From NCBI GenBank assembly GCA_018399935.1, contig JAGYNP010000056.1, positions 1-7,232 of the forward strand: 7,232 nt of DNA, in the 5' to 3' direction. Source of the stretch: Candidatus Moraniibacteriota bacterium. GTDB taxonomy: Bacteria; Patescibacteriota; Minisyncoccia; Moranbacterales; DUUL01. The translations under genes and the position numbers were made by a program. The notes under the pieces were generated by a model that worked only from the letters and a program-made list of their open reading frames with translations, did not search any database and was not told where the DNA came from. Below are positions 4,133-7,232 of this stretch, piece after piece; position 1 is the stretch's first letter; every line of letters begins with the position of its first letter.

Positions 4133-5050
4133 ATGAAAGATTTAATAATTGTAGGAAGTGGGCCAGCTGGGTTGTCAGCAGGAATTTATACTTCTAGATA
4201 TAATTTAGATACAATGATCTTGGGAGAAGAATTGGGTGGTTGTATGAATGAGAGCTATAAGATTGAGAATTATCCAGGAATAGCCAACATTTCTGGTTTT
4301 GATTTGGGACAAAAAATGAAGAAGCACTTAGAAATTTTAGGAGGAGGAATAACTCAAGGAAAAGTTCAGAGAGTTGAAAAAATTGAAGGAGGATTTAATA
4401 TTAAAACTTCTACTGAGGAATATCAGTGTCAAAGAATTTTGTTGGCAACGGGGACGATTTTCAGAAAAATAAAAATACCTGGAGAAGATGAGTTTTCTGG
4501 TAGAGGAGTTTCTTATTGTGCAACTTGTGACGGACCATTTTTCAAAGAAAAAAGAGTAGCAGTAGTGGGTGGAGGAAATTCAGCCTTTAATGCTGCTTTA
4601 CTTTTATCTCGCTATGCCAAGGAAGTGGTTTTGTTTTTTAGGGCGGATAAGGCTACTGCTATTTCTCGGTATATTAAGAATGTCAAAAAAAAGGAAAATA
4701 TTAAAATGGCTCCCAAAATTAATTTAGTTGAAATAAAAGGTGACAAAAAAGTAGAAAAAATTATTTTAGATAATGATTGGAACGGTTGTAAGGAGCATGA
4801 TTTTGATGGAGTTTTTATTGAAATTGGTTCTAAGCCAGATACGTCTGCTTTTGATAATTTGGGTTTAGAATTGGACGAAAAGGGATTTATTAAAACTAAT
4901 TCAGATCAATCAACTAATGTTGAAGGGATTTTTGCTGCTGGGGATATTACTACTAATTCTAATAAATATCGTCAGATAATTACGGCTTGCAGTGAAGGAG
5001 CAATTGCAGCCGCAGTAATTAGTGGTTTAAAAGAAAAGGAAGAGAAATAG
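4133..5050 (+). CDS. trxB: Thioredoxin reductase-like FAD flavoprotein
   Basis: Low-molecular-weight thioredoxin reductases move electrons from a nicotinamide nucleotide through FAD and a redox disulfide to thioredoxin in the cytoplasm. The 305 residues show the FAD dinucleotide fold GSGPAG (8-13), ENYPG (45-49), the redox-active CATC (129-132) followed by Asp133, the second nucleotide fold GGGNSA (146-151), and the C-terminal FAD segment GIFAAGDIT (265-273) with YRQIITA (279-285). The NADPH-phosphate motif HRRxxxR of E. coli is replaced by F-R-A-D-K-A-T (169-175): only one of the three arginines remains, so cofactor preference may not be NADPH. No thioredoxin gene is visible here. The start lies six bases after element copy 2, and the stop TAG (5048-5050) is also the first three bases of the next repeat. 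Confidence 0.9.
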   Translation: MKDLIIVGSGPAGLSAGIYTSRYNLDTMILGEELGGCMNESYKIENYPGIANISGFDLGQKMKKHLEILGGGITQGKVQRVEKIEGGFNIKTSTEEYQCQRILLATGTIFRKIKIPGEDEFSGRGVSYCATCDGPFFKEKRVAVVGGGNSAFNAALLLSRYAKEVVLFFRADKATAISRYIKNVKKKENIKMAPKINLVEIKGDKKVEKIILDNDWNGCKEHDFDGVFIEIGSKPDTSAFDNLGLELDEKGFIKTNSDQSTNVEGIFAAGDITTNSNKYRQIITACSEGAIAAAVISGLKEKEEK

Positions 5051-5081
5051 TATCAAGCTGCTAGTATTAAGTATCAAGTAT
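5048..5081 (+). repeat. Solo left end of the inverted-repeat element
   Basis: These 34 bases read tagtatcaag-ctgc-tagtattaag-tatcaagtat and align closely with the left module at 547-579. No inverted right end, hairpin or S23-type gene follows. The first TAG is the trxB stop and the array ends directly against the ATG of the next gene at 5082. It is either a remnant after loss of an element or an end-only insertion. Confidence 0.65.
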
Positions 5082-5699
5082 ATGGAGTTAAAGGAATTTT
5101 TAAAATTATTTAAAAAATATAAATTTACTTTTGGCCTAATTTTGCTAGGAGTAGTTTTTGTTGGCTTTTTTTGGTATAATTATCAATCAAAATTTTATAT
5201 TAGTTCAATGGCGATTAATATTTCCAGGGAAGGAGATTTAGAAAAGGATAATCAAGAATACGATCATTTTTATCGTCTTCAAGCTGATGAAAAATTTGGT
5301 AAAAATATTATTAATTGGATTCAAGATCCTGGTTTTATTAACAATGTTAGAAAAGATTTTATTGAAAAAGGCGGAGATTGGGGTAAATTTAAACAAATCA
5401 AAATAGTTCAACTATCTAGTAGCTATCTTAAAGTTACTTTAAAAACAAAAAATTCTCAGTCAGCTGTTTTATTAAGTAAAGTTTTGGAAAAAAATTTAAA
5501 AACTAAAAATCAAGGGTTAAATCCTAAGGAAAAACAAAATTGGTTTAAATTGGTGATTGATCAGGTTCATGTGACTAAAAATGTTTTTAATTTATATATG
5601 GTTTTACTGGTAGCAACTTTTTTGGGTCTACTGTTTGGAATTTTGGGGGTATTATTAAGGCATTATTTTAATTCTTCAGCCAATGAAAATCGGAATTGA
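5082..5699 (+). CDS. Wzz-like membrane protein (polysaccharide chain-length/co-polymerase type)
   Basis: The 205-residue protein has a membrane segment near each end (about 16-33 and 169-192) with a soluble, mixed-charge region between. The N-terminal ELKEFLKLFKKYK, then a hydrophobic helix, then Y-Q-S-K-F-Y-I-S-S strand is the layout of Wzz/chain-length-determinant proteins, which span the inner membrane twice and set glycan length. The central region YDHFYRLQADEKFGKNIINWI is predicted to be helical. The usual Pro-rich patch before the second membrane segment is weak (only NPKE at 147-150), and there is no C-terminal tyrosine-kinase domain. The 3' end overlaps the following glycosyltransferase by 17 bases, which suggests translational coupling and supports a role in surface glycan assembly. 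The start directly follows a solo repeat. The specific role is inferred. Confidence 0.62.
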   Translation: MELKEFLKLFKKYKFTFGLILLGVVFVGFFWYNYQSKFYISSMAINISREGDLEKDNQEYDHFYRLQADEKFGKNIINWIQDPGFINNVRKDFIEKGGDWGKFKQIKIVQLSSSYLKVTLKTKNSQSAVLLSKVLEKNLKTKNQGLNPKEKQNWFKLVIDQVHVTKNVFNLYMVLLVATFLGLLFGILGVLLRHYFNSSANENRN

Positions 5700-6816
5700 T
5701 GGAAGATGTTTACAAAATGGTAAGAATACTGGAGTGGAAGAATATACTAGAGGGCTGATTTTGCAATTACTCAAAAATAACAACAAAGATCGATTTGTTG
5801 TTTTTTTAAATGCTTTTAATCAAATTAGGGCAGATTTTGGTTGGTTGGAGAAAAATAGAAGAGTTGAAATAAAAAAATTTAGTTTTCCTAATAAATTATT
5901 TAATCTTTGTATTTGGTTTTTAAATTGGCCCAAAATTGATAGAATAATTGGTGGAGTGGATTATTTTATTTCACCTAATTTTCATTTCACTTCTTTAAGT
6001 CTTGATTGTAAACAAATCCTAACAGTTCATGATTTGTCTTTTGAAAGAATGCCAGAAACTTTTTCTTTTAAAAGAAGAGTTTGGCATTTTTTAATTAATC
6101 CTAGAAAAATGGTTAGAAGAGCTGATAAAATTTGGTCAGTTTCTGAGTCAACCGCTCAAGATTTAATTAGTAATTATAAGATTAAAAAAGAGAAAATTAA
6201 AGTCAATTATCCTTTGTTTGATTTTAATTTTTATAACAAGAAAAATGGTTTTAAAGAAAAACAAATAATTAGAGATAAGTATAAATTACCAGAAAAATTT
6301 ATTTTATTTTTAGGAACAATTGAACCACGAAAAAATATTTCAGGTTTGATAGCAGGTTTTGAGAGTTTTAAAAAAAGAAATTTTGGCGCTAAAGATTTTA
6401 AATTGGTTATTGCTGGAGAAAGGGGTTGGTTATGGGAACTAATTATCCAAAAAGCTGAAAAAAGTTCAGTGGCTGATGATATTATTTTTACTGGATTTGT
6501 GAACGAAAAAGATAAGTCCATACTTTATTCGTTAGCTAGAGTTTTTATTTATCCTTCTTTTTATGAGGGTTTTGGTTTTCCTCCTTTGGAGGCTATGGCC
6601 TCTGGAATTCCAACAGTGGCTTCTAATTGTTCTTCTATGCCAGAAATTTTGGGTGATGGTGCAATTTTAATTAATCCCTACAAACCTTTTGAGATTTGTT
6701 TGGCTATTGAAAATTTATTGAAAAATAAGCAGGTTTATGATTATTATTCTAAAAAAGGAAGAAAACAAGCGGAATTGGTTAACGATAAAGAGAGGGAATT
6801 TATGGTAAAATATTAA
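5683..6816 (+). CDS. Glycosyltransferase family 4 (GT-B fold)
   Basis: The enzyme transfers a sugar from a nucleotide-activated donor to a growing glycan, probably on a lipid carrier at the cytoplasmic face of the membrane. In 377 residues it shows the GT4 N-terminus MKIGIDGRCL with N-T-G-V-E-E-Y-T (15-22), the TVHDLSF segment (114-120), the linker FLGTIEPRKNI (209-219) that begins the donor domain, LVIAGERG (241-248), and the EGFGFPPLE stretch (295-303) forming the EX7E motif with Glu295 and Glu303, then ASGIPTVAS (306-314) and PEILGDGA. The donor and acceptor sugars cannot be read from sequence. The C-terminal helix after GRKQAEL is short but in frame. The ATG lies 17 bases inside the previous gene, without a Shine-Dalgarno sequence. 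Confidence 0.9.
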   Translation: MKIGIDGRCLQNGKNTGVEEYTRGLILQLLKNNNKDRFVVFLNAFNQIRADFGWLEKNRRVEIKKFSFPNKLFNLCIWFLNWPKIDRIIGGVDYFISPNFHFTSLSLDCKQILTVHDLSFERMPETFSFKRRVWHFLINPRKMVRRADKIWSVSESTAQDLISNYKIKKEKIKVNYPLFDFNFYNKKNGFKEKQIIRDKYKLPEKFILFLGTIEPRKNISGLIAGFESFKKRNFGAKDFKLVIAGERGWLWELIIQKAEKSSVADDIIFTGFVNEKDKSILYSLARVFIYPSFYEGFGFPPLEAMASGIPTVASNCSSMPEILGDGAILINPYKPFEICLAIENLLKNKQVYDYYSKKGRKQAELVNDKEREFMVKY

Positions 6817-7103
6817 TATTGAGGTCTCTTTATTAACAGGTAAGCTTGTTTGTATTTTTTAACATAAAATTAAATCTCTGGAGATTAGGAAAGTTTTTTG
6901 CTAGAATAAAAATAAGATTAAACTCATTTAAGGTTTTTACTTTAATTAGTCATTATTTGTTTCGTTGAATTAGTTATTTAAGGGATTTTTACTTAATCAA
7001 TAAAAGGTCATTACGCTACACAAATAACAACTAACTAGAGTCTTAGGCAAAGAGATTTCGGTAATAATATTAGACGAGTTAATTTAAATTCAATTTTATT
7101 TTT
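6817..7103. other. 287-bp spacer between two glycosyltransferase genes
   Basis: The spacer is AT-rich with no supported gene. It contains a short inverted repeat AATCTC-TG-GAGATT (6873-6886), an extended -10-like site (6899-6907), and two loosely similar blocks, each a TTTAAGG-rich run followed by TTTTTACTT and then GTCATTA (roughly 6927-6955 and 6976-7013). No strong terminator follows the upstream gene and no TAGTATTAAG element is present. Confidence 0.5.
6899..6907 (+). promoter_or_regulatory. Possible extended -10 promoter
   Basis: TG-C-TAGAAT is an extended -10 arrangement with the same TAGAAT as the tRNA promoter. There is no good -35 box 17 bases upstream, and it would leave a leader of roughly 190 bases before the ATG at 7104. 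Confidence 0.3.
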
Positions 7104-7232
7104 ATGAGAATTGGTATTGACGCAAGGTTTTTTGGACCGAAGGAAAAAGGGTTGGGGGTTTATGTTCAAAAATTAGTGGAAAATTTAGAAAAAATCAGTG
7201 ATAAAGAAGATTGGCAGTTTTTTATTTTTTTA
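7104..7232 (+). CDS. Glycosyltransferase family 4, N-terminal part only
   Basis: The 43 codons to the window end read MRIGIDARFFGPKEKGLGVY and continue VQKLVENLEK. They match the N-terminal strand and Gly-rich acceptor loop of GT4 enzymes (compare MKIGIDGRCL and the G-V-E-E-Y-T loop at 5683). The gene is cut by the window end, so the donor domain and the EX7E motif are not visible. It is probably a second enzyme of the same glycan pathway. No Shine-Dalgarno sequence precedes the ATG, only a T-rich run. Confidence 0.78.
   Translation, partial: MRIGIDARFFGPKEKGLGVYVQKLVENLEKISDKEDWQFFIFL

Noticed and set aside
6231..6521. Open frame of 96 codons on the - strand
   Set aside because: It lies opposite the donor domain of the GT4 gene; low-complexity, Ser/Phe-rich and without a family signature.
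6816..6840. Frameshifted C-terminus of the GT4 protein
   Set aside because: The last residues still align as a short C-terminal helix in frame, and no better continuation appears in the other two frames.

Overview
The window is AT-rich DNA with every protein gene on the + strand and the standard code (TGA is used as a stop at 2578-2580 and 5697-5699). None of the eight visible start codons has a clear Shine-Dalgarno sequence. With low GC, tight packing, scattered four-helix-bundle (S23/IVP family) genes, an E-type plus a Z-type prenyltransferase and a surface-polysaccharide block, it resembles a Patescibacteria (Candidate Phyla Radiation, Parcubacteria-like) genome. The taxonomic call is an inference; there is no rRNA in the window to test it.

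Layout. 1-458: 3' part of a secreted CAP-domain protein with an acidic, cysteine-flanked helical tail, ending in a 67-bp perfect palindrome. 496-1067: a small inverted-repeat element carrying an S23-type four-helix-bundle gene. 1072-1366: a strong promoter, a broken tRNA-Glu copy interrupted in its T-loop, and an intact tRNA-Glu(CTC). 1371-1485: an ORF-less, MITE-like copy of the same element. 1495-2580: E-type polyprenyl diphosphate synthase. 2581-2975: spacer with a promoter and a foldable leader. 2976-3689: Z-type (undecaprenyl-type) prenyl diphosphate synthase. 3693-4126: second gene-bearing element copy. 4133-5050: thioredoxin reductase-like flavoprotein. 5048-5081: solo left end of the element. 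5082-6816: a two-membrane-segment Wzz-like protein overlapping a GT4 glycosyltransferase. 6817-7103: spacer. 7104-7232: start of a second GT4 glycosyltransferase.

How the genes may work together: the E-type synthase can make an allylic diphosphate primer, the Z-type synthase can extend it to a polyprenyl lipid carrier, and the Wzz-like protein and GT4 enzymes are typical of assembly of a surface glycan on such a carrier. The thioredoxin reductase is a redox housekeeping gene.

The most unusual signal is the repeat family. Four loci share termini (TAGTATTAAG at the left, its reverse complement or a near match at the right) and degenerate 7-bp units (AAGTATY on the left, RATACTT on the right). 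Two copies carry S23-type genes about 80% identical in protein, one has lost the gene, and one is a solo end. They sit in the seams between genes, supply two of the stop codons, and end 0-9 bp before three start codons. The arms would fold as RNA into a long stem with the ORF in the loop, the same architecture as the 23S rRNA intervening sequences for which this protein family is named. I propose these as a family of small mobile or domesticated elements; no recognisable transposase is present in the window.
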